Origin: JAFGXT01 sp963677165
Lineage (GTDB): Bacteria; Verrucomicrobiota; Lentisphaeria; Victivallales; SZUA-371
Assembly (NCBI GenBank): GCA_963677165.2
Contig: CAXXSX010000002.1
Span: forward strand, 5,022,001 to 5,086,000
Reading direction: 5' to 3'
Length of the DNA: 64,000 nt
The translations under genes were made by a program, and so were the position numbers. The notes beneath the pieces were generated by a model that worked only from the letters and a program-made list of their open reading frames with translations, did not search any database and was not told the DNA's origin. Position 1 is the first letter of the stretch; each line of letters opens with the position of its first letter. Below, one piece after another: positions 17,490 through 26,282 of the stretch.

Positions 17490-18482
17490 GTGAGAATAAC
17501 GCAGCACGATATTGCCAGCAAGGCAGGCGTCAGTCGTTCACTGGTGTCAATGGCATTGAATAATTCAGGCAGAGTTGACGCTAAGACCCGACAACACATC
17601 CTCAAAACCGCACGACAATTGGGATACCGTGCCAACCTGATCGGAAAAACCATGCGTACAGGACGTTCAATGACCGTGGGAGTTCTCATCAGGGGGAATG
17701 ATTCTTATTTTGGAAAAATGTTGATTGGCGTACAGGATACTCTGCAAAAAAATGGTTATGCTCCAATTACTTTTTCCGTACGTGATGAATTCAATCTGCT
17801 GGATCAGGTTCATCGCCTGCTTGAGCAACGTGTTGACGGGATCATTCTGAAACCGGAAAGCCAGCTATACGAGAAGAGTATCCGAAATATTTTACACTTT
17901 AACGTTCCAGTTGTCACAGTGGATAACTTTATTCCGGATAGTCGCAACATAGACTTTTCCGGAGTAAATGACGAGTTGCTTGGCCGTGCGGCAGCACAAC
18001 ACCTGCTTAAACTTGGGCACAAGCGGATTGCCGTTGTAGCCATTCATGATGATATTCACTTACAAAAACGGGTAGATGCTTTTTGCAATACGGTTACACA
18101 AACAGGCTCAGAAGCCGTAATCATTAATGCAAAATGCTATGAAGACTTCTCATGGGAAAATCAATTCTTAAAAAATCCATGTAGTGGAATATTCTTTCTG
18201 TCAGATGTAATGGCAGCTCAGTTTATGCTTGACGCGCAGAAATCGGGTTATTCAATTCCTAAAGACATTTCAGTTCTTGGAACCGGAAATTACCAGTTGG
18301 CAAACTACTGCACTCCGCAATTAACAACTTTTGAACAACATTCATACAACATCGGAATTAATGCTGTAAACCTGTTGCTTGAGCGCATGAATGGCGAAAT
18401 TCCATTTGATTCCAGTCAACGTCAAATCCTTGAAGGTGTGACGCTTGTAGAACGCAATTCAACAATTCCCTATAATGCCTAA
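17490..18482 (+). CDS. LacI-family transcriptional regulator
   Basis: A 330-residue repressor or activator. The N-terminal LacI helix-turn-helix is at residues 4-25 (ITQHDIASKAGVSRSLVSMAL), followed by the hinge helix region (YRANLIGKTMRTGRS), then a periplasmic-binding-protein-like effector domain with GVLIRGNDSYFGKMLIGVQ and a C-terminal 'TTFEQHSYNIGINAVNLLLERM'. The start is a GTG at 17490 with GAGGAAAAA just upstream. The effector is probably a sugar related to the substrate of the divergent GH94-like phosphorylase; the palindrome at 17393 is a candidate operator. Confidence 0.93.
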   Translation: MRITQHDIASKAGVSRSLVSMALNNSGRVDAKTRQHILKTARQLGYRANLIGKTMRTGRSMTVGVLIRGNDSYFGKMLIGVQDTLQKNGYAPITFSVRDEFNLLDQVHRLLEQRVDGIILKPESQLYEKSIRNILHFNVPVVTVDNFIPDSRNIDFSGVNDELLGRAAAQHLLKLGHKRIAVVAIHDDIHLQKRVDAFCNTVTQTGSEAVIINAKCYEDFSWENQFLKNPCSGIFFLSDVMAAQFMLDAQKSGYSIPKDISVLGTGNYQLANYCTPQLTTFEQHSYNIGINAVNLLLERMNGEIPFDSSQRQILEGVTLVERNSTIPYNA

Positions 18483-18637
18483 AGGAAAAAAAATAACACA
18501 ATCTTCTTAACTGAATTTACTACAGCTGTTACCCTCGGATTTTGCTCAGGAAATATATTTTCTTCCCAATTCATATTTATATTGTCTTGAATTCTATTTT
18601 ACAGAATATATATTCAATAAAAATTAATATGGAGGAC

Positions 18638-18655
18638 ATGCCGGTGCGTAAATAA
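18638..18655 (+). CDS. Putative leader peptide MPVRK upstream of the ABC-F gene
   Basis: A five-codon ORF (ATG CCG GTG CGT AAA TAA) preceded at 18631-18635 by GGAGG, a better Shine-Dalgarno site than that of the following gene. It lies 77 bp upstream of the ABC-F start and directly before two hairpins. Short leader ORFs whose stalled ribosomes change downstream RNA folding control many antibiotic-resistance genes of the Erm and ABC-F groups. That this one is translated and regulatory is an inference from the arrangement. Confidence 0.45.
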   Translation: MPVRK

Positions 18656-18669
18656 CAATATTTCAATGG

Positions 18670-18730
18670 GTAAGCTTATCGCTTACGACTACTATAATCG
18701 GAATAATTTCCGGTTGGAATTATTGTTTTT
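18670..18730 (+). promoter_or_regulatory. Attenuator-like hairpins before the ABC-F gene
   Basis: Hairpin 1: GTAAGC (18670-18675) with GCTTAC (18681-18686). Hairpin 2: AATAATTTCC (18702-18711) with GGAATTATT (18716-18724), one bulged T, followed by TTTTT at 18726-18730, which is terminator-like. A third, exclusive pairing exists: CGGAA (18699-18703) with TTCCG (18708-18712). Hairpin 2 ends only 8 bases before the gene's ATG and buries its only purine-rich ribosome-site-like sequence. Alternatively it could simply end transcription of the lacI-type gene. Confidence 0.5.
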
Positions 18731-18732
18731 AC

Positions 18733-20268
18733 ATGGATACCGTTATGTCTTATTATCTTTTTACTTCACATATTTCTTTTGAACATGATTCAGCGCTTGA
18801 ACCGCTTTTCAATGACTTGACAATTACTTTTTCATCCGGCTTTACCGGCATCGTCGGAGCCAACGGAAGCGGCAAAAGCACACTATTAAAATTACTCACA
18901 GGCTACTTGCGTCCCGACTCCGGCCAAGTGTCCTCTTCCGGGCTCGCGGTGCTTTGTAAGCAGGAAATATTTCGTTCCCCGGAAGGTGTGGAAGATTTTT
19001 TTCAATCAACTCAAAGATACGCCTATCGTCTACAGGAGAATCTGCTGATCACTCCCGACATGCCAACTCGGTGGGACACCCTTTCATCAGGAGAACGCAA
19101 GAAAATCCAAATTGCCGTTGCGTTGTTTCGTCAACCGGATATTCTTTGCATTGATGAACCAACCAACCATTTAGATGCATCCGGGCGCAGTCTGCTATTG
19201 CGTGAACTACGCACATTCCGTGGCATTGGAATTATAGTCAGCCACGACCGGGAGCTTCTTGATGCATTATGTGGTCAATGTTTATTTATTGATCATGACA
19301 ATATTATAATGCGTACAGGAGGAGTGACGACAGGAATGGCGGCGCAAAAAGCTGACATAGAACACCAACTGTCCCTGCAGAAGAATATAAAAAAAGAGCT
19401 GAAACACAATAAACGGGAACTTCAGCGCCGTCGTGAAAAAGAACAGAGATCGCGTAACGCCGACTGCAAGAAAAAGCTTGATCGTCACGACCATGACGGA
19501 AAAACTCGCATTGACGCAGCCAGACTTACCGGCAGAGATCGTACAGCCGGAGATTTAGCCAAATTGCAAACCAAAGCAGTTGGACGTGCAAAAGCCCAGC
19601 TTAGCGAACTCGGCAAAATTAAAAAGCCGCAATATGGACTAAAAATTCCTTATGGGTGTTATTCAACGAAAAATTCACTGCTTGACATTCCTACTCGAAT
19701 GATTGAACTGGGAAGTGAACGAAGTTTAACAATTCCACCACTAACAATCGGCAACCGGGATCGAATTGCCCTTACCGGAAACAACGGCGACGGAAAAAGC
19801 ACCTTGCTTCGTTTTCTTTTACCCGAATTGAAACTTGAGCAGAATGAATATTTATATATGCCACAGGAACTGAACAACACAATGACAACTGAAATCCATA
19901 CAACATTACGCCAGCTAAAACGTGATGATTTCAGTAAAGTCATGAACGTTGTCGCATCGCTGGGGTCACGACCGGAACAAGTATTGGACTCAGACAAGTG
20001 CAGTCCGGGGGAATGGCGCAAACTGTTTTTCGGACTTGGAGTTTTGCGGAATGTGAATCTAATTATTTTAGACGAGCCGACAAATCACCTGGACCTCCCA
20101 TCAATCCAATGCCTTGAATCAGCCCTGACCGAATGCGATTGCGCCTTGCTTCTTATCAGTCATGACAAACTTTTCCTAAGAAAAACATGCTCCATCCACT
20201 GGCATATTCAAAACGGAATGCTGGACAAGGCATTTTTCTCCAGCAGTGGTGAAGCACACCAGGCTTAA
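18733..20268 (+). CDS. ABC-F family ATP-binding protein (ribosome-associated type)
   Basis: A 511-residue protein of two ABC domains and no membrane segments. Domain 1: Walker A GANGSGKST (42-50), signature LSSGE, Walker B LCIDEPTNHLD. A Lys/Arg-rich linker of about 90 residues follows (from about 215), then domain 2: Walker A GNNGDGKST (about 349-357), a degenerate signature SPGEW and LIILDEPTNHLD. ABC-F proteins act on the ribosome; one branch protects it from antibiotics bound in the exit tunnel or peptidyl-transferase centre, others are translation factors. The leader ORF, the attenuator-like hairpins and the acetyltransferase partner favour a resistance role. ATG 18733 has no clear ribosome site; ATG 18745 is an alternative start. 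Confidence 0.88.
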   Translation: MDTVMSYYLFTSHISFEHDSALEPLFNDLTITFSSGFTGIVGANGSGKSTLLKLLTGYLRPDSGQVSSSGLAVLCKQEIFRSPEGVEDFFQSTQRYAYRLQENLLITPDMPTRWDTLSSGERKKIQIAVALFRQPDILCIDEPTNHLDASGRSLLLRELRTFRGIGIIVSHDRELLDALCGQCLFIDHDNIIMRTGGVTTGMAAQKADIEHQLSLQKNIKKELKHNKRELQRRREKEQRSRNADCKKKLDRHDHDGKTRIDAARLTGRDRTAGDLAKLQTKAVGRAKAQLSELGKIKKPQYGLKIPYGCYSTKNSLLDIPTRMIELGSERSLTIPPLTIGNRDRIALTGNNGDGKSTLLRFLLPELKLEQNEYLYMPQELNNTMTTEIHTTLRQLKRDDFSKVMNVVASLGSRPEQVLDSDKCSPGEWRKLFFGLGVLRNVNLIILDEPTNHLDLPSIQCLESALTECDCALLLISHDKLFLRKTCSIHWHIQNGMLDKAFFSSSGEAHQA

Positions 20269-20299
20269 ACAGGATAATAATACAACCAAAGGATTAGCC

Positions 20300-20764
20300 A
20301 TGAACCAGAAATATAATCAAAACAGCGTTGACAGAAAAGACTTAACAGTCAAATTAAACACTTTATCAGCAGCAGATTTCATTCACCTCTTCCGTTCTCC
20401 CGGTTGGGAGGCTCCGGGCGCAAAGCAAGTTGAGGCTGCATTAAAGAATTCACATTCAGTATTTTCATTGTATTCCGGCCCCAAACTGATCGGCATGGGA
20501 CGACTGATCGGGGACCGTTCAATGGTCTACATGTTTCGCGATATTGTAGTTCTCCCGGAATACCAGAATCAGGGAGCAGGAACATTTCTAATGGAAACAA
20601 TGCTGGAATGGATTTCTCATGACCTTCCTGCCGGATGGCGGAGCAGCTGCGAATTGTTCGCCACGGAGAAAGCCGCTCGATTCTATCAAAAATTCGGGTT
20701 TAAAAGCGTTCCCAATCAGTCTCTTGAATGCGGTATGATGGTAATGATAGAAGGTTCTGCATGA
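20300..20764 (+). CDS. GNAT-family N-acetyltransferase
   Basis: A 154-residue single GNAT domain. The acetyl-CoA binding motif A is VLPEYQNQGAGTFLMETML, and the C-terminal ATEKAARFYQKFGFK segment is typical of the family. It would transfer acetyl from acetyl-CoA to an amine; the acceptor is unknown. I chose ATG 20300 because AAAGGA lies 7 bases upstream; the longer in-frame version overlaps the ABC-F gene. It starts 31 bp after the ABC-F stop and must be co-transcribed with it, so a drug- or stress-related substrate is a reasonable guess, not shown by the sequence. Confidence 0.85.
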   Translation: MNQKYNQNSVDRKDLTVKLNTLSAADFIHLFRSPGWEAPGAKQVEAALKNSHSVFSLYSGPKLIGMGRLIGDRSMVYMFRDIVVLPEYQNQGAGTFLMETMLEWISHDLPAGWRSSCELFATEKAARFYQKFGFKSVPNQSLECGMMVMIEGSA

Positions 20765-20917
20765 TTCACGCTACGCCACCTTTTTCCTTTCATATCGATC
20801 AACACCCAATAATAGTTACCGATATTTTTTTACTTTTTTAGTTATATTAGTAGACATCTGAAATATCCCCGTTTATTGTAAAACATGGGAATTAATCCAG
20901 CTTGTGAGGAGAGAAAA

Positions 20918-21859
20918 ATGCATATTCCAGATTCAATGATCCAAGGACATTTATGTCCGGTAACCGCAGCGGTCAGTACCGCTGGAGTCGCTCTAGCCGC
21001 ATACTTTGGCTGGAAATCAGAAAAACAACCGTCAATACAACGCTTTGCGGCAGTGAGCTCGCTAATTTTTGCGCTGCAAATGCTTAACTTCCCGGTCGCC
21101 ACTGGGACCTCGGGGCATCTGCTTGGAGGCGTGCTAGCCGCGTCAATGCTGGGAATTCCATTCGGAATTCTGGCAATGGCACTGGTCGTTACCTTACAAT
21201 GTATTGTGTTTGCCGATGGCGGCTTAACAGTGCTTGGTCTTAACGTTTTAAATATGGCGATCATCGGAGCTGGATTCGGCGGCATGCTGAAACAAATGCT
21301 TTGCTGGAATTTCAGAAAACAACGAGAACTGGAACTCTTGTCAATTTTCATTGTATCGTGGATTTCGGTAATGACTGCAGCATTTGCTGTTTGCATCGAA
21401 CTGGCAATATCCGGAACAATTCAGCTTGGGGTTGTCACCTCATCAATGCTCAGCGTTCACGCTCTGATCGGAGTCGGCGAAGGTATGATCACAGTTATTG
21501 CCTGTATGCTGTTTGAAACCGATGAAACAGAGGCTCGTTCCTCAAAGCACCGCATGGTATGGGCTCCAGCCTTAACTGCCCTGATCGCGGCGATGCTGTT
21601 GAGTCCATTCGCCAGCGGTTCCCCGGATGGACTAGAATGGGTCGGAGAAAAGTTGAGTTTCCTTAAAGAATCAGCACCGAATTTTGTCAGTCCGATGCCT
21701 GACTATTCGCTTCCATTTATCAGTTCAGAAGCGATATCCACCGGAATGGCTGGACTGCTTGGCGTAATTTTCACATTTGCGATCGCTCTAAGCATCGGCA
21801 CTCTTCTAAAGAAACCAAGTATAACAGAAGCCGCAGAACCAGTAAAAACTGACGCATAA
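20918..21859 (+). CDS. cbiM: CbiM/NikM-type cobalt-nickel ECF transporter component with PDGLE domain
   Basis: A 313-residue membrane protein. The mature start MHIPD is the diagnostic CbiM/NikM N-terminus, whose amino group and His2 coordinate the metal. H11 and the GTSGHLLGG loop provide further ligand candidates. About seven membrane helices are followed by a C-terminal region with SPDGLE and a last helix, the PDGLE domain that replaces CbiN in fused forms. Start 20918 is chosen because AGGAGAG stands 4 bases upstream and because the free MHIPD end is needed for function. The energising partners CbiQ and CbiO are not next to it; the next gene is on the opposite strand. A terminator follows. 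Confidence 0.9.
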   Translation: MHIPDSMIQGHLCPVTAAVSTAGVALAAYFGWKSEKQPSIQRFAAVSSLIFALQMLNFPVATGTSGHLLGGVLAASMLGIPFGILAMALVVTLQCIVFADGGLTVLGLNVLNMAIIGAGFGGMLKQMLCWNFRKQRELELLSIFIVSWISVMTAAFAVCIELAISGTIQLGVVTSSMLSVHALIGVGEGMITVIACMLFETDETEARSSKHRMVWAPALTALIAAMLLSPFASGSPDGLEWVGEKLSFLKESAPNFVSPMPDYSLPFISSEAISTGMAGLLGVIFTFAIALSIGTLLKKPSITEAAEPVKTDA

Positions 21860-21910
21860 TACATTCTCTAAAGAACATCGTAACGGAAAACGATCTATTA
21901 CATAGATGCA

Positions 21911-21942
21911 AAAAAGCCGGCACTATATTGTGTCGGCTTTTT
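21911..21942. terminator. Bidirectional terminator between cbiM and ilvD
   Basis: AAAAAGCCGGCAC (21911-21923) pairs with GTGTCGGCTTTTT (21930-21942) with one G-U pair and a 6-base loop. The A-run on one side and the T-run on the other allow termination in both directions, as suits two convergent genes. Confidence 0.9.
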
Positions 21943-22016
21943 ATATTAATTGAATCATGTTTCCGCAAGGAGCAACACAACTAAAATATGCCTTACCCGC
22001 CTGCGGAGACTCTCCA

Positions 22017-23687
22017 CTAGGCCTGGAGAATGCCGCCGGTGTCGGCGCTGGTTGCGCATTTTGCGTAACGTGCCAGCCAGCCGGTCTTGATTTTCGACTC
22101 TCTCGGAGTCCATGTTTTACGGCGTTCCGCCAGAATGTCTTCTGAAACCTCCAGTTCGATCTTACGTTCCGGGATACTGATAGTAACAATGTCGCCAGGT
22201 TCGATCAGACCGATCGTACCGCCCGCAGCAGCTTCCGGACTGATATGACCGATACAGGCACCACGGGTTCCACCGCTGAAACGTCCGTCAGTAATCAGCG
22301 CAACCTTTTCACCCAGGCCGCGTCCCATGATATAACTGGTCGGAGCCAGCATTTCCTGCATACCGGGACCGCCTTTCGGTCCTTCGTAACGAATAACAAC
22401 AACATCGCCTTCCTTTACCTGTCCGGCAAGAATACCGTCACAAGCATCTTCCTGGCTTTCAAAGATCACCGCAGGACCGCGATGTTCCATCATAGCAGGA
22501 GCAACACCGGCGGTCTTTACAACACAGCCTTTTTCAGCCAGATTTCCAAACAGGATAGCAAGTCCGCCATCCTTGGAATAAGCATTATCAAGTTTACGAA
22601 TCACCGTTCCGTCCGGTTCAGACGCTTTGGCTATTACATCGCCAATTGTACCTTCGGCCACACTAATGGCAGACGGATCAATCAAACCAGGGATATTACT
22701 GATCTCTTTCAGTATCGCACTGATACCGCCAGCTACGTGAACATCTTCCATATGATAACTACTGGACGGAGACACCTTACAGATGTTCGGAGTCTTGCGG
22801 CTGATATCATCAAGATCTTTCAGATTCAGTTTTACACCGGCTTCGTTAGCAACCGCCAGGGTATGGAGAACAGTATTAGTACTGCCGCCCATTGCCATAT
22901 CCAGCGCAAGGGCATTATGGAAAGCAACTTCGGTCGCTACGTCTTTCGGCAACGGACCTTCAGCTTTGGCCATTTCAACAATTCTGCGTGCCGCGCTTTT
23001 CCAGAGTTCCTTACGTTCAGGAGCGACCGCCAGGATTGAACCATTCCCCGGCAGAGCCAGTCCAAGAGCTTCACAAAGACAGTTCATACTGTTTGCGGTA
23101 AACATTCCAGAACAGGACCCCGGAGTAGGACATCCGGCACAAGCAATTTCTTCAAGTTCTTCTTCGTTGATCTTACCGACTTTCAACTCTCCGATACCTT
23201 CAAAAATAGAGATCAAGTCAAGAGCCTTGCCATCTTTCCCTTTTCCGGCAGCCATCGGACCGCCGGAAGCAAAAATAGTCGGAATATTCAAACGCATAGT
23301 TCCCATAAGCATACCGGGAACAATTTTATCACAATTCGGGATGCAGATCATAGCATCAAACGGATGCGCTTTTCCCATAGACTCAACAGTATCCGCAATG
23401 AGTTCACGGCTGGGCAGAGAATATTTCATGCCGTCGTGTCCCATGGCAATACCGTCACAGATCGCAATAGTATTAAATTCATAGGGAACCGCACCGGCTT
23501 TGCGGATTTCTTCACAGATGATTTCCCCGACTTTTTTCAAGTGACAATGTCCGGGAACAATATTCGTATAAGAGTTACATACACCGATAAAAGGCTTGTC
23601 GATATCTTCAGGTTTTATTCCTGTTGCCTGCATGAGCGAACGATGAGGAGCCCGTTCAATGCCTTTTTTCATGATGTCACTACGCAT
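22017..23687 (-). CDS. ilvD: Dihydroxy-acid dehydratase
   Basis: A 556-residue iron-sulfur enzyme that dehydrates 2,3-dihydroxy-isovalerate and -methylvalerate to the 2-keto acids in valine and isoleucine synthesis. The three cluster cysteines fall in conserved contexts: GHC48, PNC119DK and PGSC192SG. A GGSTNTVLH segment and the C-terminal GRFSGGTRG motif are also present, and the length is normal. No other branched-chain amino acid genes are nearby. It is transcribed alone, with AAGGTG before the ATG; a stem-loop at 23767-23818 lies in its upstream region, shared with ffh. Confidence 0.97.
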   Translation of the reverse strand: MRSDIMKKGIERAPHRSLMQATGIKPEDIDKPFIGVCNSYTNIVPGHCHLKKVGEIICEEIRKAGAVPYEFNTIAICDGIAMGHDGMKYSLPSRELIADTVESMGKAHPFDAMICIPNCDKIVPGMLMGTMRLNIPTIFASGGPMAAGKGKDGKALDLISIFEGIGELKVGKINEEELEEIACAGCPTPGSCSGMFTANSMNCLCEALGLALPGNGSILAVAPERKELWKSAARRIVEMAKAEGPLPKDVATEVAFHNALALDMAMGGSTNTVLHTLAVANEAGVKLNLKDLDDISRKTPNICKVSPSSSYHMEDVHVAGGISAILKEISNIPGLIDPSAISVAEGTIGDVIAKASEPDGTVIRKLDNAYSKDGGLAILFGNLAEKGCVVKTAGVAPAMMEHRGPAVIFESQEDACDGILAGQVKEGDVVVIRYEGPKGGPGMQEMLAPTSYIMGRGLGEKVALITDGRFSGGTRGACIGHISPEAAAGGTIGLIEPGDIVTISIPERKIELEVSEDILAERRKTWTPRESKIKTGWLARYAKCATSADTGGILQA

Positions 23688-23766
23688 TTTTTCACCTTTT
23701 TTCTTGTTATAATTATTTCAAGTTTATAAAATTACTGCTATATTAAAAACATTTGTTATTGCAGAA

Positions 23767-23818
23767 TTCAGTGGATTGGTCAATTTAACCCGGAAGTACT
23801 GTTAAATCAACCACTGAA
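23767..23818. promoter_or_regulatory. Long stem-loop in the divergent ilvD/ffh intergenic region
   Basis: TTCAGTGG (23767-23774) pairs with CCACTGAA (23811-23818), and inside it ATTTAAC (23783-23789) pairs with GTTAAAT (23801-23807), with an asymmetric internal loop and an 11-base apical loop. There is no T-run behind it. It lies 82 bp before ffh and 80 bp before ilvD, so it could be a leader structure or a dyad operator for either gene. Confidence 0.5.
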
Positions 23819-23899
23819 CTGTGATAAGTCTGGATTTGTTTTTAGATACAAAAGTAAAAGCTTTAAATATATATCAGGAGAAGCGAGGTTATTTAAGTA

Positions 23900-25375
23900 A
23901 TGTTTGATTCATTAAGTGATAAACTTCAGGATACGTTTAAACGGCTTCGAGGTCAGGCTACCCTGACCGAGTCCAATATGGCGGAAACCCTGCGCGAAAT
24001 TCGTCTTGCCCTTCTCGACGCAGATGTTAATATTAACATCGTTAAAGAATTTATTGCGTCGATCAAGGAGGATTGCCAGGGAGAAGACGTCATAAGAAGC
24101 GTCTCTCCGGGACAGCAGTTAGTCAAAATCGTTAATGACCGACTGGTAGAGTTGATGGGGGAAAGCGAAGCAGCGCTTGAACTAAATTCCACTCCGAGCG
24201 TAATCATGATGGTAGGTCTGCACGGTTCAGGTAAAACAACCTCATCCGCAAAACTTGCCGCCCGGTTGAAGAAAGATAATAAGAAAGTTATGCTGGCTGC
24301 CGGTGACGTATATCGTCCCGCCGCTATTGACCAGCTTGAAGTTCTGGGACGTGAAATCGACGTACCGGTATATGCCGAGCGCGGCAATCCCAATGTGGCG
24401 TCAATCGCGAGAAACGCTGTAGACAAAGCGATCGCCGAACGCGCCGACGTAGTTATTATCGATACCGCCGGACGCCTTCAGATTGACGAGGAGATGGTCC
24501 AGGAACTTGTTCAAGTCAGCCAAATAGCCAGAGCGGAAGAAATCATTCTTGTAGCCGATTCGGCATTAGGTCAGGAAGCGGTTTCAGTAGCAGAACACTT
24601 TAATAATGCATTGGGGTTAACCGGTATTGTCCTCACCAAGCTGGATGGGGATGCTCGCGGCGGTGCGGCCCTTTCAATTAGAAAGGTTACCGGATGCCCG
24701 ATCAAATTTGTTGGTCTCGGTGAAAAAGTCGAAGATTTCGATGTATTTTATCCCGACCGCATGGCATCGCGAATACTGGGCATGGGTGACGTTGTTTCCC
24801 TGGTGGAAAAAGCCGCCGAGGAAATTGATGAAAAAGAAGCACAGAAACAGCTTGAAAAACTGAAACGCAATGAATTTGATTTCAATGACTTTTTATCCCA
24901 GATGCGACAGATTACCAAACTGGGAGGAATTGAATCACTGCTGAAATTTCTGCCGGGCGGAAAAGATCTCAGCGGGATGGTCGATGCAAAGGAATTCAAG
25001 CGTCTTGAAGCAATTATCTGTTCAATGACCAAGAAAGAAAGATCTGAGCCGACAATTATTAATCTGCCGCGCCGGAAACGTATCGCCAAAGGTAGCGGCA
25101 CGACCCTGGAACAGGTATCTCAGTTGATAAAACAATTCAACCAGATGCGAAAAATGATGAAGAAAACCGGGCTTTTCGGCAAAATGCTGTCTGGCATGGG
25201 AGGACTCGGCGGTCTTGGTAAAGGCGGAGCAATGCCGCCAATGCCTTCTGATTTGAGTGAGGCGAGCATGGCAGCTGCCGCTTCTGGCGGTTTTCAGGGA
25301 CTGGGAAACGCAATGTCACGCGGCTCTAATTTCACGCCTTCCAAAAAGAAGAAACGTAAGAAGAAGAAACGTTAA
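23900..25375 (+). CDS. ffh: Signal recognition particle GTPase Ffh (SRP54)
   Basis: A 491-residue protein that, with 4.5S RNA, recognises hydrophobic signal sequences and docks with FtsY. The N domain is followed by the G domain, with P-loop GLHGSGKTT (about 106-114), DTAGRLQID and TKLDGDARGG. The methionine-rich M domain begins near residue 300 and holds the RNA-binding ERSEPTIINLPRRKRIAKGSGT segment. The last 12 residues are nearly all Lys/Arg. Family placement is certain. A good AGGAG/GCGAGG stretch lies before the ATG. It probably heads an operon with the two following uncharacterised genes (27- and 19-bp gaps). Confidence 0.97.
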   Translation: MFDSLSDKLQDTFKRLRGQATLTESNMAETLREIRLALLDADVNINIVKEFIASIKEDCQGEDVIRSVSPGQQLVKIVNDRLVELMGESEAALELNSTPSVIMMVGLHGSGKTTSSAKLAARLKKDNKKVMLAAGDVYRPAAIDQLEVLGREIDVPVYAERGNPNVASIARNAVDKAIAERADVVIIDTAGRLQIDEEMVQELVQVSQIARAEEIILVADSALGQEAVSVAEHFNNALGLTGIVLTKLDGDARGGAALSIRKVTGCPIKFVGLGEKVEDFDVFYPDRMASRILGMGDVVSLVEKAAEEIDEKEAQKQLEKLKRNEFDFNDFLSQMRQITKLGGIESLLKFLPGGKDLSGMVDAKEFKRLEAIICSMTKKERSEPTIINLPRRKRIAKGSGTTLEQVSQLIKQFNQMRKMMKKTGLFGKMLSGMGGLGGLGKGGAMPPMPSDLSEASMAAAASGGFQGLGNAMSRGSNFTPSKKKKRKKKKR

Positions 25376-25402
25376 ATCTGATTATAAACCGGAGCTTTCA
25401 GC

Positions 25403-26263
25403 ATGGAAAATGATAACTTTGACGGTACCGGAAAAGTAAAAATTAAGCTGCCGAAGGATGTAAGAACCCAGAAGCAGCCGGCAATGCCAAGATCCGAAGA
25501 GGAGGAAGATGAAATTCTCTCGGAAAGAACTCAAAGCCTGCCGTCCGGACTGAAAAAAGCAAAATCCATTAATCTTCAGGAATACCTTGACCAGAGCTTA
25601 AGTGACTTGAAACTGCAGTTAAATAATTATCAGGATGTATGCTCCAAAATATCCGCCGGCAACTGGGAACTTGTCGATGTGGTGGATTATTTGCATATTC
25701 TGATAAAATCATTAAATTTTGACGCAGTAAGCCTGCTTCTCATTGACCCAGCCAATCCGGGAACATTTCTGCCGATGGTAAGTAGAGGATATCTATCCCC
25801 TCCCCCAGTCGAAGTGGAACAATTCTGGGCTGACTGCTTTACAGAAGATAAACATTCACTCGAATGGAACAATCTCTTGAAGTTGGCTCAACAACCAGAG
25901 TCACCACTAGTTGACTGGATGGATGCAGAAGACATTTACAGAATCGGCTATTCTCCGGTTCAAGATGGAGAGAATATTTCCGGTTTTATGATAATCGGTT
26001 CATATAAAGATAAACACATTTCTCCACTGGCCTCGGCCCTGCTGGAATTGTGCGGCGGACATATAGGGCTGGCTCTTGCGGCCCGCAAAACAAGAACTCA
26101 AAAACCGCCGGTAAAAGAAGATACAAAAACCGCACTATTAAATCTGAAGAACATGTTAAATCAACTTGCCTCTTCAGACTCCCTGACCGTTGACGAACTG
26201 GCCGATACCCTGACACGCGGCCAGGAACTCATTGAGCAGGCTTTACTTGATATTAACGAATAA
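25403..26263 (+). CDS. Uncharacterised GAF-like protein following ffh
   Basis: A 286-residue soluble protein. The first 60 residues are charged and low in complexity (EEEEDEILSE). Residues about 65-225 resemble a GAF-type sensor fold: a coiled entry helix, 'LHILIKSLNFDAVSLLLIDP', 'FLPMVSRGYL', then 'ISGFMIIGSYKDKHISPLASALLELCGGHIGLALAAR', which is the usual last strand-helix of a GAF domain. The C-terminal 50 residues are helical. No catalytic or DNA-binding part is seen. The 27-bp gap to ffh suggests co-transcription, but a role with SRP is not supported by any motif. GAF assignment is by pattern only. Confidence 0.6.
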   Translation: MENDNFDGTGKVKIKLPKDVRTQKQPAMPRSEEEEDEILSERTQSLPSGLKKAKSINLQEYLDQSLSDLKLQLNNYQDVCSKISAGNWELVDVVDYLHILIKSLNFDAVSLLLIDPANPGTFLPMVSRGYLSPPPVEVEQFWADCFTEDKHSLEWNNLLKLAQQPESPLVDWMDAEDIYRIGYSPVQDGENISGFMIIGSYKDKHISPLASALLELCGGHIGLALAARKTRTQKPPVKEDTKTALLNLKNMLNQLASSDSLTVDELADTLTRGQELIEQALLDINE

Positions 26264-26282
26264 TGATTTTTAAGGAGTTTTT

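Noticed and set aside
20765..20917. Cobalamin or nickel/cobalt riboswitch before cbiM
   Set aside because: No conserved box or multi-helix junction of these classes could be recognised in the 150-bp gap.
22245..23039. 264-codon open frame on the plus strand inside ilvD
   Set aside because: Antisense shadow; composition rich in Thr, Asn and Arg, no domain, and fully covered by the clear ilvD frame.
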